DNA of 64,000 nt from Coraliomargarita algicola. Its GTDB lineage: Bacteria; Verrucomicrobiota; Verrucomicrobiia; Opitutales; Coraliomargaritaceae. Position 1 is the stretch's first letter; every line of letters starts with the position of its first letter. Shown one piece after another: positions 47,280 through 55,585 of the stretch. The notes beneath the pieces were generated by a model that searched no databases, had not been told where the DNA came from, and was given only the letters and a program-made list of their open reading frames with translations. Both the position numbers and the translations under genes were made by a program. Location: positions 992,001 to 1,056,000 of the forward strand of contig NZ_CP138858.1 of assembly GCF_033878955.1 (NCBI RefSeq), written 5' to 3'.

Positions 47280-48353
47280 ATGAATACAGCAAAAAACACC
47301 CATACCATCGGCATCGACCTCGGCGACAAGAGCCACGAAACTTGCACTCTAAACGCAGAGGGCGAGATTATCGAACGAACAACACTGCTCAACAACCAGC
47401 CCGAGCTAATCCGTTTCAGCAAAGCCAACCGAGGCGCCACTCTCATCATGGAGGCCGGTTGCCATTCACCATGGATTAGCCGTCTGTTTAACCAGCGCGG
47501 CCACGAGGTAGTCGTCGCCAATCCACGCAAGGTCCGGGCGATCTACCAGACCGACAACAAAAACGATGAGCGTGACGCGCTGCTGCTGGCTCGCATTGGA
47601 CGTTTTGACCGCAACCTACTCTACGGCATCGAACACAAGAGCGAGGCGCACCAAAGAGCGCTGAAGATCATTGAAGCACGCGATGCCCTGGTGACCGCAC
47701 GCGTCAAACTGGTCAACCATGTGCGCGGCTCTCTCAAAAGCCTAGGCATCTTCCTACCATCCGGTTGCAGCACGGAGGCCTTTGCCCGTAAGGCCACGGA
47801 GCATCTTGAAGCCGCGGATTACGCACTCGTTGCACCGGTCATCGAAAGCATCGGCCATCTGAGTGAACTCATTAAAGCCGAAGACAAGCACATCGATACC
47901 ATGATCGCCGAGGACTACCCTGTGGCCCAGAAGCTATTGACGATCCCCGGAGTCGGCCCAATCACAGCGCTATCCTTTGTCTTAATTATCGGCTCGCCAG
48001 ACCGCTTTGCGACAGCACGGGATGTCGGCCCGTTTCTTGGACTCGTCCCTGGGCGTGATCAATCCGGCGACGTCGATAAACCCATGCGCATCACCAAGGC
48101 AGGCAACCGCATGATGCGACGATTACTCGTTAGCTGTGCTCAATACACGCTCGGACACTTTGGGCCACCCAGCGCGCTCAAAGAAGCCGGAGAGCGCAAA
48201 GCGAATAGCGGAGCAAAGATCGCGAAGAAGAAAGCCGTCGTCATGACGGCCCGCAAATTAGCAGTGATGATGCTCGCACTCTGGAAAGATCCGAACTCCG
48301 AATACGAACCCTTCCCAACCAAGAGCAGCCAGCAACGAACAATCGCCGCTTAA
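47280..48353 (+). CDS. IS110 family transposase (IS1111 group)
   Basis: 357 aa. N-terminal RuvC-like DEDD domain starting HTIGIDLGDKSHETCTL, with further acidic residues near LIMEAG and DERDALLLARIG. The C-terminal Tnp2 domain has LLTIPGVGPITALSF and ITKAGNRMMRRLLVSCAQ, including the serine region used for catalysis in this family. The enzyme works with a structured guide RNA encoded in the IS. The gene is intact. Confidence 0.95.
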   Translation: MNTAKNTHTIGIDLGDKSHETCTLNAEGEIIERTTLLNNQPELIRFSKANRGATLIMEAGCHSPWISRLFNQRGHEVVVANPRKVRAIYQTDNKNDERDALLLARIGRFDRNLLYGIEHKSEAHQRALKIIEARDALVTARVKLVNHVRGSLKSLGIFLPSGCSTEAFARKATEHLEAADYALVAPVIESIGHLSELIKAEDKHIDTMIAEDYPVAQKLLTIPGVGPITALSFVLIIGSPDRFATARDVGPFLGLVPGRDQSGDVDKPMRITKAGNRMMRRLLVSCAQYTLGHFGPPSALKEAGERKANSGAKIAKKKAVVMTARKLAVMMLALWKDPNSEYEPFPTKSSQQRTIAA

Positions 48354-48627
48354 GATGAATTTTGAGACCATTCCCATGTCCCGTCCGGATGACTGCGGAG
48401 CTCCGTCAGCTTCAAGCCAAACCATGGCGATTACAATGAAAGCGAGAACCAGTTAGCAGCTCCGAGACAGGACACCCACAAGCACCGAGCCTGGTAAGCT
48501 CACAAAAAAGAGTGCGTATGGAAGTCTGACATAGGGAATCCGTCTCGACATCCTCTCAAACATACATCATCAAAGAGTAACAAAATTGAAATTTTCACAT
48601 TAAATATAAACCCCTTCTCATGGAAGT
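48354..48627 (+). ncRNA. candidate seek/bridge RNA region of the IS1111-type element
   Basis: Non-coding region 3' of the transposase, the place where IS1111-group elements encode their guide RNA (established for the group). It contains GAACCAGT at 48446-48453, identical to the 8 bases flanking the IS on its left (47207-47214) and flanking the deletion derivative (56581-56588). This makes it a candidate target-recognition loop. RNA ends and fold were not determined. Confidence 0.55.
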
Positions 48628-48737
48628 CGATACAGCGAATGCGAGTTCACGCGCCAGTGTTAATCTGAATCAGTCGGCTCGCATCCGCTGATCTCTACGA
48701 TATCCAGAGAAGAAATAAATTTAAATTGAGGGTTTGA

Positions 48738-48947
48738 ATGAAGGCCAATTTGAGGCATCTCAAACGATCCAAAAGAATTGAAAAAAAGAAGAATTGGCGA
48801 TTGGCGAGTTCGACCCTATCGGTTGGACTGAAAGGGATATCCAGTCAGAGCTGGTCAATCCCATTTACGCCGCCGGGTATTCGACAACCACTTAAACTAC
48901 TAAATTCACAGGCTGGGATCGCCAGTCTTCTACGTTCTATAAATTAA
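48738..48947 (+). CDS. possible very small cassette gene
   Basis: 69 codons from ATG 48738 (MKANLRHLKRSKRIEKKKNWRL), basic at the N-terminus. The second half runs through the attC-like site, so only the first 35 or so residues are cassette-specific. It may not be a real gene; the cassette is only about 120 bp outside its attC. Confidence 0.3.
   Translation: MKANLRHLKRSKRIEKKKNWRLASSTLSVGLKGISSQSWSIPFTPPGIRQPLKLLNSQAGIASLLRSIN
48836..48940 (+). other. attC-like recombination site 7 (long loop)
   Basis: R'' GATATCCAGTC, L'' AGAGCTGG against L' CCAGTCT with one G unpaired, right CTACGTTCTATA. The loop is about 70 nt and contains the CATTTACGC...GGGTATTCGACAACC stretch shared with site 9. Confidence 0.8.
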
Positions 48948-48954
48948 TTAACAC

Positions 48955-49992
48955 ATGATCGAATTCTTCATAACTGATTATCGAGCATCCAGATGGGAAT
49001 TCTGGAGGTTTCATTACAAATTTGCACTATTCGCAGTAATCGGTGAATTCATCGCACTATCCGTGAGAAATAATTACTTATCGTATGCATTTTTCATAAT
49101 AGTGGGAATATTGTCAATTCGTTCAATAGTTATGCAAGCACAGCGATGGCACGATTTAAACAAATCAGCCTGGTGGGTTTTCATCAATTTAATACCCCTA
49201 TTGGGAAACATTTGGTCCCTATATCATCTAGGATTCATTTGCGGAACCAAAGGAGAAAACGAATATGGCGATGATCCACGCTATGCCCCGCCCAGATTGT
49301 TAAATCCTGACAGCAGAGCTACGCCGCAAGATTTTTGGTTTTACGCAGTCATCCCTATGGTGATTCTCATCGCAATCTCCAGCTTTCCTTTCTATCTCTA
49401 TCATGTATCTATTGTAGACCACGAATTCATACTAAAGATCTCCTATCTATTACTATTCCCAATTGCGATTGTCACGCAAATCAGAAGATTACATGATCGA
49501 GATAAGAGCGGATGGTGGATACTCCTAAATTTAATTCCTCTAGTAGGCCCGATATGGCTAGTTGTAGAATTAGGTTTTTTGAAAGGCACTGAGAATGAGA
49601 ATCCATATGGAGAAGCTGAGCTCGACTCCAAAGGTATTGGAATCCCTCTAGCAGTTTTAATCGTAATAGGCGTGAGCCTTCCAATTCTTTACATGTTTGG
49701 CCATTCTTCTGTGAAGATGAAAAGAATTAAATCTGCAAGAGCGTATGTTGAAAGGGTAATGGCCGATCTTGATGGCATAGCTGAATTTGAACTTATACAC
49801 GTCGCTACATCTATACGATTGAATGGATCTATCTTTATACGAGGGTCAATTGAAGAACGCTACATGGATAAGCTTAAATCAACAGTCTACACTGATAAAA
49901 CAACGCCTGAAATATTGTGGGGAGTGGAAGCCATGGACTTAAACGGCTGGAAGAGGCGTAAACAAACAAGAGAACTAATGAAGCAGAACTAG
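48955..49992 (+). CDS. cassette gene: protein with two DUF805-type membrane domains
   Basis: 345 aa. Residues about 1-110 and 120-215 each carry the DUF805 pattern: QRWHDLNKSAWWVFINLIPLLGNIWSLYHLGFICGTKGENEYGDD and RRLHDRDKSGWWILLNLIPLVGPIWLVVELGFLKGTENENPYGE. A further transmembrane helix (IPLAVLIVIGVSLPILYMFG) and a cytosolic C-terminal domain of about 100 aa follow. DUF805 proteins are small inner-membrane proteins of unknown function; a tandem pair is uncommon. It starts about 15 bp after site 7 and is the largest cassette gene. Confidence 0.85.
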   Translation: MIEFFITDYRASRWEFWRFHYKFALFAVIGEFIALSVRNNYLSYAFFIIVGILSIRSIVMQAQRWHDLNKSAWWVFINLIPLLGNIWSLYHLGFICGTKGENEYGDDPRYAPPRLLNPDSRATPQDFWFYAVIPMVILIAISSFPFYLYHVSIVDHEFILKISYLLLFPIAIVTQIRRLHDRDKSGWWILLNLIPLVGPIWLVVELGFLKGTENENPYGEAELDSKGIGIPLAVLIVIGVSLPILYMFGHSSVKMKRIKSARAYVERVMADLDGIAEFELIHVATSIRLNGSIFIRGSIEERYMDKLKSTVYTDKTTPEILWGVEAMDLNGWKRRKQTRELMKQN

Positions 49993-50047
49993 GCGATGGT
50001 GGACAATTCCGCTCGTGCCTCACTCCATGCCACATCTTAACGTTCTC
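49984..50047 (+). other. attC-like recombination site 8
   Basis: R'' CAGAACTAGGC, L'' GATGGTGG against L' CCACATC with one G unpaired, right TTAACGTTCTC. It follows the DUF805 gene stop. Confidence 0.88.
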
Positions 50048-50060
50048 AAAAATAAAATCC

Positions 50061-50471
50061 ATGGCATTCTACTTCGTAATAGTTCTGACAGTTGTTGTTG
50101 CATGGCTAGCGATCAACAAAATCGAGAATTACACCCAGAGAGCAATAGCCGGGCTGTTTCTGTTCGGCCTAGCATTCTTCGTCTACGATCTAGGCAAGAC
50201 TGTCTCCCATGGATACGAGATCGGATTCTATCAAAATGGGATCATCAATATAAAAGAAATAATTGAAGAAGAAGCTGCTTTTGCATTGATTAAACCATTG
50301 GAGGAGTTTGAAGAAAATACATATTCAGATCACGCTTATGCCTCATATACTTCAGCTTTAGAACTCAGCCAAACCACCTCTGAGATCATTAAAAAAATAA
50401 AATCAGACGGAGCTGGTCAACCCATTTTACGCGCCAGATATTCGACAACCCTCACTAATCCAAAACCCTAG
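50061..50471 (+). CDS. cassette gene: membrane-anchored protein of unknown function
   Basis: 136 aa. Two hydrophobic segments at the N-terminus (MAFYFVIVLTVVVAWLAI and AIAGLFLFGLAFFVYDLG) and an acidic soluble part (NIKEIIEEEAAFALIKPLEEFEENTYSDHAYASY). The last 25 residues are encoded by the attC-like site. Not recognised. Confidence 0.65.
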   Translation: MAFYFVIVLTVVVAWLAINKIENYTQRAIAGLFLFGLAFFVYDLGKTVSHGYEIGFYQNGIINIKEIIEEEAAFALIKPLEEFEENTYSDHAYASYTSALELSQTTSEIIKKIKSDGAGQPILRARYSTTLTNPKP

Positions 50472-50500
50472 GGCTGGGTGCCAGTCCTCACCGTTCAGCA
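50403..50500 (+). other. attC-like recombination site 9 (long loop)
   Basis: L'' GGAGCTGG against L' CCAGTCC with one G unpaired, right CACCGTTCAGC. The loop shares sequence with site 7. Confidence 0.8.
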
Positions 50501-50507
50501 AAAGGAA

Positions 50508-50927
50508 ATGAAACGAACTAACAGAGTTTTTCTGAACGTGGCAGTGCCACCATTTCTAGGGCTGCTCATATTCAGTTTGTCTCTTACTGCGCTGACTCTC
50601 GTAAAAGAACCAAAGAATGTTCTCATCGCCTTTTTGGCCACAGCTGTCTACGGGGCATTTATAGCCTTAACGAAGGGAATTTTAGTCTCCATTGGCTATA
50701 TGGCACTGATGGAGGTTTGGTATTCTTTCGAAGAGAAGAAAAGGAATAGTTTTCCACGGCTTATGACATATGCCTATTCAGGCTTGCTAGGGCTACTATC
50801 CGGATTAGCCCTAACTCATATCTCTCCATTCAGTAACATGGGAGATATTCTTGTATTATCTTTAGGGATCATCACTGGCCTTTTGATGCCATCCATCGTT
50901 AAACAAACGAAGGCTGAAATCGAGTAG
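50508..50927 (+). CDS. cassette gene: four-helix membrane protein
   Basis: Start at ATG 50508 (MKRTNRVFLNVAVPPFLGL), preceded by AAAGGAA; the frame to 50478 runs through the attC. 139 aa with four transmembrane helices and a polar stretch EEKKRNS between helices 2 and 3. The stop abuts the 3' end of the group II intron at about 50928. Function unknown. Confidence 0.7.
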   Translation: MKRTNRVFLNVAVPPFLGLLIFSLSLTALTLVKEPKNVLIAFLATAVYGAFIALTKGILVSIGYMALMEVWYSFEEKKRNSFPRLMTYAYSGLLGLLSGLALTHISPFSNMGDILVLSLGIITGLLMPSIVKQTKAEIE

Positions 50928-52812
50928 GTGACGCCGCACGGGACGCCACCTCTCACACCACCTGCCGTGCGGGACCGCAGCCAGACTGATCGACGTGCTA
51001 CGCAGTCTGTTTTAAGGCGGTTATACGCAGGAACTTTACGTTCCACCATTCTTGCTTGATTTCAATCAAGCCCTCGCTTGCTAACCATTTATCCGTCATC
51101 CCTGTTTTGCGCCCGAGATGTAAGGCGACACGCCAGTAGCCTTTGGAGGTTCTAGCGAAGCCTCCTGCATTCTTTGCACTCGTGCCAAGTTTTCGTAGGT
51201 TTAGATAACGACGACGGGCACGTTTCCACATACGCCAGTAGCACATGCGAAGACGACGGCGCAGCCATTTGTCTATTGGTGGCCAGATCGTATAGATTTC
51301 ACTCAGTCCGAAGTAGCCCATCCAGCCTTTGATGTATTGGCGGGTTTTATACATGCGATAGTCCATGCTCACGCTCCAGTTGCGATTACTCAACTCTTTG
51401 AGTTTGTATTTGAAGTCGGACAATGAGGATTCACTAACCTTGATCTTGCCCGCGTGGAAGCGGAAGCTCAAGTAGTTCAGCTCCTTTACAGGACGCACCG
51501 CGCTTTTCTCGCGATTGATCTCTAGCCCCAGTTTGTTCTCGACGAACTCACAGAGGCTAGCGAAGACACGATGTGCGGCACGTTCGCTTTTGAGCAGAAC
51601 GACGAAGTCGTCCGCATAACGGACGAAACGATGTCCCCTCGCCTCTAGCTCTTTGTCCAGTGCATCGAGCACCAGGTTAGAAAGTAGAGGTGAAAGCGGG
51701 CCACCTTGCGGCATCCCCTCAACTGTTGCGTGATAGCTTCCGAGCTCGATGTAGCCCGCTTTCAAGTAGCGCTTAATCAAGCGCACGACAGGGCCATCCC
51801 CATCGAGACGCTCACGTAGTGCTTCCAACGCACGCGCTTGCGGGACTTTATCGAAGAACGACTTTAGATCGATATCCACCGACCACTTGAAGCCTTCACG
51901 GTTGCATGCTAGGATGCGGCGAACCGCATCATGCCCACGACAGTCCGGGCGGAAGCCGTAGCTGTTAGGGCTAAAGCTACTGTCCAAGATAGGACAGAGC
52001 ACTTGATGGATCGCTTGTTGCACGATCCGGTCGAAGACAGTCGGAATGCCCAAAGGGCGCTTCTTTCCGTTCTTCTTTTCGATGTGAGTGCGGCGAACCG
52101 GACTCGGGCAGTAGTTCCCCAGATGCAGACGGCGCAGCAGGTCTTTGCGCCGTAGTCGATACCACAGCGTAAAATCTTCCAGACTCACTCCATCCACACC
52201 AGCGGCTCCGCCGTTGGCTTTGACGCGGCGATACGCCGTTTCGAGGTTCGTGCTACTGAAGATTGCCTCCAGTAGCTCGGGCTGCAACCGGCTGTATTGC
52301 CCTGGCTCCCCTTGCCCGCGCGCCGATCGGCGTTTATGGGTGGGTTCCAGAGGCAAGTCCGGCTGCCATACGTATTTCGGGCCTTCACCGCTTCGTGAGT
52401 CCGTCCTGCCTTCAGCAAGCTCATCTCCGCGGCTAATATGCCTTCTGCTGACTCCTCCATCGGTGATCACTCCGCCACCACTGGCGGCGCTGCTCGCCAT
52501 CTCATGAGCAGATTGAAGCTCTGACAAGCCACTGTTGGAGGCCTCCCCGGATAAGTTGATACCCCTTCCCGACACAACTGCGTCATTTACGCTTCTGGTC
52601 TGACCTGTTGGGCTTCGCAATCCTGGGCTCACTCGCCCGCCGTTCGCGCCTCCTATGACGTTTTTGTGCATCAGCTCGTCGGTTTGATCCACACTGCTTC
52701 CACACGTAACCTCGCGATTACGCACTTGTGCTTCTCTAGTGATTGATTTGTTATTCAGGTCTTTCACAATGGACTTTCACCATATTAGTTTATCAACATG
52801 CCAGGCATACCC
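50928..52812 (-). mobile_element. group II intron (class C-like), intact, antisense to the cassettes
   Basis: About 1.9 kb with one maturase-reverse transcriptase gene lacking an endonuclease domain, as in class C. The 3' end lies next to the stop at 50927. The 5' end is set at about 52812 because the sequence upstream of the RT is shared with the decayed copy up to CATACCCAG and diverges beyond. On its own strand the intron follows the attC hairpin, which matches known class C-attC introns that use the attC bottom-strand stem as target. Exact termini are estimates. Confidence 0.75.
50998..52500 (-). CDS. ltrA: group II intron-encoded reverse transcriptase/maturase
   Basis: Open to 52767 but conserved sequence begins around LQPELLEAIFSSTNLETAYRRVKANGGAAGVDG; ATG 52500 (MASSAASGG) is a plausible start. 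RT motifs include PLGIPTVFDRIVQQAIHQVL, GMPQGGPLSPLLSNLVLDALD and FVRYADDFVVLL (YADD catalytic site). The maturase X domain is YRMYKTRQYIKGWMGYFGL, and the tail RLRMCYWRMWKRARRR is typical of class C. No HNH endonuclease. The protein promotes splicing and retrohoming. The gene is intact. Confidence 0.9.
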   Translation of the reverse strand: MASSAASGGGVITDGGVSRRHISRGDELAEGRTDSRSGEGPKYVWQPDLPLEPTHKRRSARGQGEPGQYSRLQPELLEAIFSSTNLETAYRRVKANGGAAGVDGVSLEDFTLWYRLRRKDLLRRLHLGNYCPSPVRRTHIEKKNGKKRPLGIPTVFDRIVQQAIHQVLCPILDSSFSPNSYGFRPDCRGHDAVRRILACNREGFKWSVDIDLKSFFDKVPQARALEALRERLDGDGPVVRLIKRYLKAGYIELGSYHATVEGMPQGGPLSPLLSNLVLDALDKELEARGHRFVRYADDFVVLLKSERAAHRVFASLCEFVENKLGLEINREKSAVRPVKELNYLSFRFHAGKIKVSESSLSDFKYKLKELSNRNWSVSMDYRMYKTRQYIKGWMGYFGLSEIYTIWPPIDKWLRRRLRMCYWRMWKRARRRYLNLRKLGTSAKNAGGFARTSKGYWRVALHLGRKTGMTDKWLASEGLIEIKQEWWNVKFLRITALKQTA

Positions 52813-52863
52813 AGACAGAGCCGGTCAACGGCTAAAGCCGTGCCAGTCTTTTACGATCGACAG
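52813..52863 (+). other. attC-like recombination site 10
   Basis: L'' AGAGCCGG against L' CCAGTCT with one G unpaired, loop GGCTAAAGCC, right TTACGATCGAC. It borders the 5' end of the group II intron and serves the 139-aa cassette gene on the far side of it. Confidence 0.75.
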
Positions 52864-52910
52864 AAAAATAGAAATTGCACCTCGGGCATATCTGACTAGC
52901 GTGAACGCAG

Positions 52911-53153
52911 ATGAGTCCCACTGTCTTCTATTACAGAAATTACCGTTTTTTCTTCTTCTCTCGCGAGGAGAGCAGGATGCACATACATATCTATTCTCCG
53001 TCTGGAGAAGCTAAATTCTGGATCGAGCCACAAATTGAGCTAGCCGTCAGTAAAGGCCTTAATTCGCGGGAACTCAAAGAAGTCGAAACTCAAGTAAAGG
53101 AGCATGAAAATGAAATCAGAAGAGAATGGAATAAGCACTTTGGAAACACCTGA
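52911..53153 (+). CDS. cassette gene: DUF4160 protein
   Basis: 80 aa, full-length match to the DUF4160 pattern: PTVFYYRNYRFFFFSREESRMHIHIYSPSGEAKFWIEPQIELAVSKGLNSRELKEVETQVKEHENEIRREWNKHFG. DUF4160 is usually paired with DUF2442 in two-gene units regarded as toxin-antitoxin-like, and here the DUF2442 gene overlaps its end by 50 nt. Such modules are frequent in integron arrays, where they stabilise cassettes. Activity not shown. Confidence 0.88.
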   Translation: MSPTVFYYRNYRFFFFSREESRMHIHIYSPSGEAKFWIEPQIELAVSKGLNSRELKEVETQVKEHENEIRREWNKHFGNT

Positions 53154-53388
53154 GAGTGTTCAAGTTCAGGGCATATCGAGTCACGGGTTTTGGATACTCA
53201 TTCAGGAGCGTGAATACTTCTTGGACTTTGAGAACTACCCATGGTTCAAGGAAGCCAAGGTGGATCAAATCTTCAATGTGACACTTTTGCATGGACACCA
53301 CCTTTTTTGGAATGAACTGGATGTCGACTTAGAGCTGACCTCACTCGATGAGCCAGAACGCTTCCCTCTCATATTCAAGGCATCGTAG
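53104..53388 (+). CDS. cassette gene: DUF2442 protein, partner of DUF4160
   Basis: 94 aa. After a short N-terminus (MKMKSEENGISTLETPESVQVQ) the core HGFWILIQEREYFLDFENYPWFKEAKVDQIFNVTLLHGHHLFWNELDVDLELTSLDEPERFP follows the DUF2442 layout. A second ATG at 53110 is an alternative start. It overlaps the DUF4160 gene, implying translational coupling and a shared cassette. Confidence 0.85.
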   Translation: MKMKSEENGISTLETPESVQVQGISSHGFWILIQEREYFLDFENYPWFKEAKVDQIFNVTLLHGHHLFWNELDVDLELTSLDEPERFPLIFKAS

Positions 53389-53399
53389 ACCGAAGGTCG

Positions 53400-54245
53400 A
53401 AATCGAGTTGCCTGGGGCACTAAGTCCCCCAGCTTTGCCGACTCACTTCGTGATCAGGGTTGTCGGCTTCGCCTCTAAACACATCCCCCCGACTCGCTAC
53501 GCTCATTCCCCTTCGCGGGACTGACAGCGGCCGTGCGGGTCCGCAGCCAGACGGATCATCCCGCTAAGCGGGATCACGCAGTCTGTTTTAAGACGATTAT
53601 ACGTAGGATTTTCACATTCCACTCCCGCGGAGCGGGACTGATTGATTGCTTCGACTGACCATGGACTATTCTTGTCTCATGGAAGACGCTACTAACAACA
53701 CTCAGCCCGAAGTAACCCATCCATCCGCGAATGTATTGTGGCATCTTTAAACATACAGTATTCCATGCTTACGCTCCAGTTACGATCACTCAGATCCTTC
53801 AGGCGACACTTGAAGTCTGAGAGTGAGTCGTCGCTCACTACAATTTTCTTTCGATGCAACTGAAGCCTAGATAGCTTAGCTCCTTCACCGCACGCACCCC
53901 GCTTTTCTCACGATTCACTTCCAGCCCAAGTCGCTTCTCAACGAAACAGCAGAGGCTTTCAAAAACGCGATCCTTGGCCCGCTCGCCCGCTGTCTGTGCC
54001 TCCTATGGCGTTCTTGTACATACGTGTCTTCGCTCTTCGAGCTACGCCGCACACGGTCAGCTCGTCGGTTGTTATTCTGCGCTGCGCTGGTTGAGGTGCC
54101 GTCGCGGACTCCTCGGTAGATCCACACTGCTTCCGCACGGAATCTCGCGATTACGCACTTGTGCTTCTCTAGTGATTGATTTGTTATTCAGGTCTTTCAC
54201 CATGGACTTTAACCATTTTAGTTTATCAACATGCCGGGCATACCC
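53400..54245 (-). pseudogene. decayed group II intron with reverse-transcriptase remnant
   Basis: Minus-strand sequence parallel to the intact intron. The tail near 53545-53610 has GCAGCCAGACGGATCA and CGCAGTCTGTTTTAAG. Fragments near 53740-53960 match the RT C-terminal half (CATGCTTACGCTCCAGTTAC, about 80% by eye). The region 54120-54245 is nearly identical to the 5' part of the intact intron. The middle of the RT, including the YADD region, is deleted and frames are broken. It separates the DUF2442 gene from the next cassette. Confidence 0.8.
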
Positions 54246-54292
54246 AGGCGATTGTGGACAACGACAAAGCCGCTCTCACTCTTAACGATGAA
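54246..54292 (+). other. degraded attC-like site 11
   Basis: Sequence GCGATTGTGGACAACGAC ... CTCTCACTCTTAACGATGA lies between the decayed intron and the next cassette gene. Pairing is weak and only the position and the AACGATG right end support the call. Confidence 0.4.
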
Positions 54293-54295
54293 AGA

Positions 54296-54964
54296 ATGAG
54301 AAGAATTCCGATACATCACTTAGGATGGGCAATCACAATGCTCGGCTTTAGTCCTGACGCATTTGCCGATATTTCATTTCAGCTCGGCACGAACTACCTT
54401 GAGGCAATATATATAAACGAAGACATTGAATATATCTCAACGACTAATCGTGATGATGCAGGGCTTACGCTCGTCTTCAAAGATGCTTACCTTGCTGACA
54501 CAAGAGTGAATAAAGCTTCCCCACTATTAGATCCGCAGTTTTCTCTAAACACCAGGGCAACAATAAACGGAAGCATCTCATCGGATCACAGCCACTTTAG
54601 AACTTTTACCACTGGGCCTGACACACCTGATCTACCTGCAAACTATGATGTGAACTCAACTGACCTACTCTTGTTCTTTAGTTTCAGTTCTTACGATGTT
54701 TTCAATTTACCATGGTCACTCTCCGTTGGCGATACCATCACGATAAAATCAGGTTCCATCTTCGCAATTTCGGAATACGACATTCCAAATCCAGATAACC
54801 TGACCTCACAAATCACAACGCAGATCTATTCATCGAATTTCCCAGTCGCATTCACGGAAGAGAAGATTCTAGCCGTAGTTCCAGAAGTAAGAATGATTCC
54901 CTTCATCTTCGGAGCAGTCGTGCTCATTTTCACCCTGCATAAAAGAAGGAATCGATCGGGATAG
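54296..54964 (+). CDS. cassette gene: exported protein with PEP-CTERM-like tail
   Basis: Start at ATG 54296 (MRRIPIHHLGWAITMLGFSPDAFADISFQLG) gives 222 aa with a short signal peptide; the frame from 54176 reads through intron remnant and attC. The mature part is beta-rich and Asn/Asp/Ser-rich. The C-terminus VVPEVRMIPFIFGAVVLIFTLHKRRNRSG has the P-E dyad, hydrophobic helix and KRR tail of exosortase substrates. If correct, a mobile cassette encodes a protein that needs the host exosortase. Domain otherwise unknown. Confidence 0.72.
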   Translation: MRRIPIHHLGWAITMLGFSPDAFADISFQLGTNYLEAIYINEDIEYISTTNRDDAGLTLVFKDAYLADTRVNKASPLLDPQFSLNTRATINGSISSDHSHFRTFTTGPDTPDLPANYDVNSTDLLLFFSFSSYDVFNLPWSLSVGDTITIKSGSIFAISEYDIPNPDNLTSQITTQIYSSNFPVAFTEEKILAVVPEVRMIPFIFGAVVLIFTLHKRRNRSG

Positions 54965-55470
54965 GACTCCCCATCGCTGAGGAGCCCTCCCACACCACCA
55001 CTCATACAGGTCTGTAAGAGGGCGGTGTTGTCGTTGAGCTAGACTCCCTCGGAACGGCTGATTCAAGGCAGGTTCAAGTCCATGGGATCACCAGTCCGCG
55101 TGAGGTAAAGTAATCATTGGGCAAAGCGATCATGACCCATTTCACTTGGCTCCCCGATTCACTCTCGTTGATTACCCCCCTGGCGAGATTCAAAACATGC
55201 GCCAAGCTCCTTTTTCTCGCACACCCCGTTCTCAGGGCCGCAGATTCATTAATCCCCGACTTCAGAGGGTGGCCGACGCGGGTACGACGGAACTGTTTCG
55301 GTTCGCTACGCGCCCAGTATTGTCGGCGAACGTGCTCAGGCCTTCTTTACCATACGCGTTACCGTGCACAGCTTGCCCTGCGCTATAGCCTTCGCCTCCA
55401 TCAGGCTGGCTTTGGGACTTGATTACTATGTTTATGTCGTTATTCATGGTATTTCACCCTTTAATCAATG
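54965..55470 (-). pseudogene. second decayed group II intron (internal deletion)
   Basis: On the minus strand, a class C-like 3' end is visible near 55010-54965 (ACCTGTATGAGTGGTGGTGT and GGGAGGGCTCC). An ORF remnant at 55447-55262 (MNNDINIVIKSQSQPDGGEGYSAGQ...) resembles the start region of intron-encoded proteins. The RT domain is missing. It differs in sequence from the intact intron, so it is a separate arrival. It lies immediately after the PEP-CTERM cassette stop. Confidence 0.6.
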
Positions 55471-55534
55471 AGCCGATTACCCAGCACACCAATAGGCACA
55501 AACACCCCATTAAACCCGCTCTGAGAACTCTAAA

Positions 55535-55583
55535 AATCAACTGGACGACTAAGCCCACAGGCTGGGTGTCTGGTCTCTACGAT
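55535..55583 (+). other. attC-like site 12 (partial)
   Basis: Right half clear: GGCTGGGTGTCTGGTCTCTACGATC, matching the right ends of sites 7 and 9. The left half was probably disturbed by the intron insertion. It is 3 bp before the next cassette gene. Confidence 0.55.
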
Positions 55584-55585
55584 CT

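Larger units (their letters stand above)
47215..48627 (+). mobile_element. IS110 family, IS1111-type insertion sequence targeting an attC
   Basis: About 1.41 kb. Subterminal inverted repeats CATGAGAAGG (near 47218) and CCTTCTCATG (near 48613), a feature of the IS1111 group. One transposase gene; about 270 bp of non-coding DNA follows it. Boundaries come from a deletion derivative at 56589-56834, which shares both ends and the same 8-bp left flank GAACCAGT. IS1111-attC elements are known to insert specifically in attC sites. Confidence 0.85.
47207..48712 (+). other. attC-like site 6, split by an IS1111-type element
   Basis: The R'' side (GGGAACCAGT) lies at 47205-47214 and the rest resumes at 48628 with CGATACAGCGAATGCGAG ... 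CTCGCATCCGCTGATCTCTACGATAT. L''/L' pairing GATACAGCG/CGCTGATC leaves one A unpaired and the stem extends over GATGCGAG. The IS sits exactly between R'' and L''. Confidence 0.75.

Noticed and set aside
55060..55100. GTTCAAGTCC resembling a tRNA T-arm
   Set aside because: No acceptor or anticodon stem can be formed around it; it lies inside a group II intron remnant.
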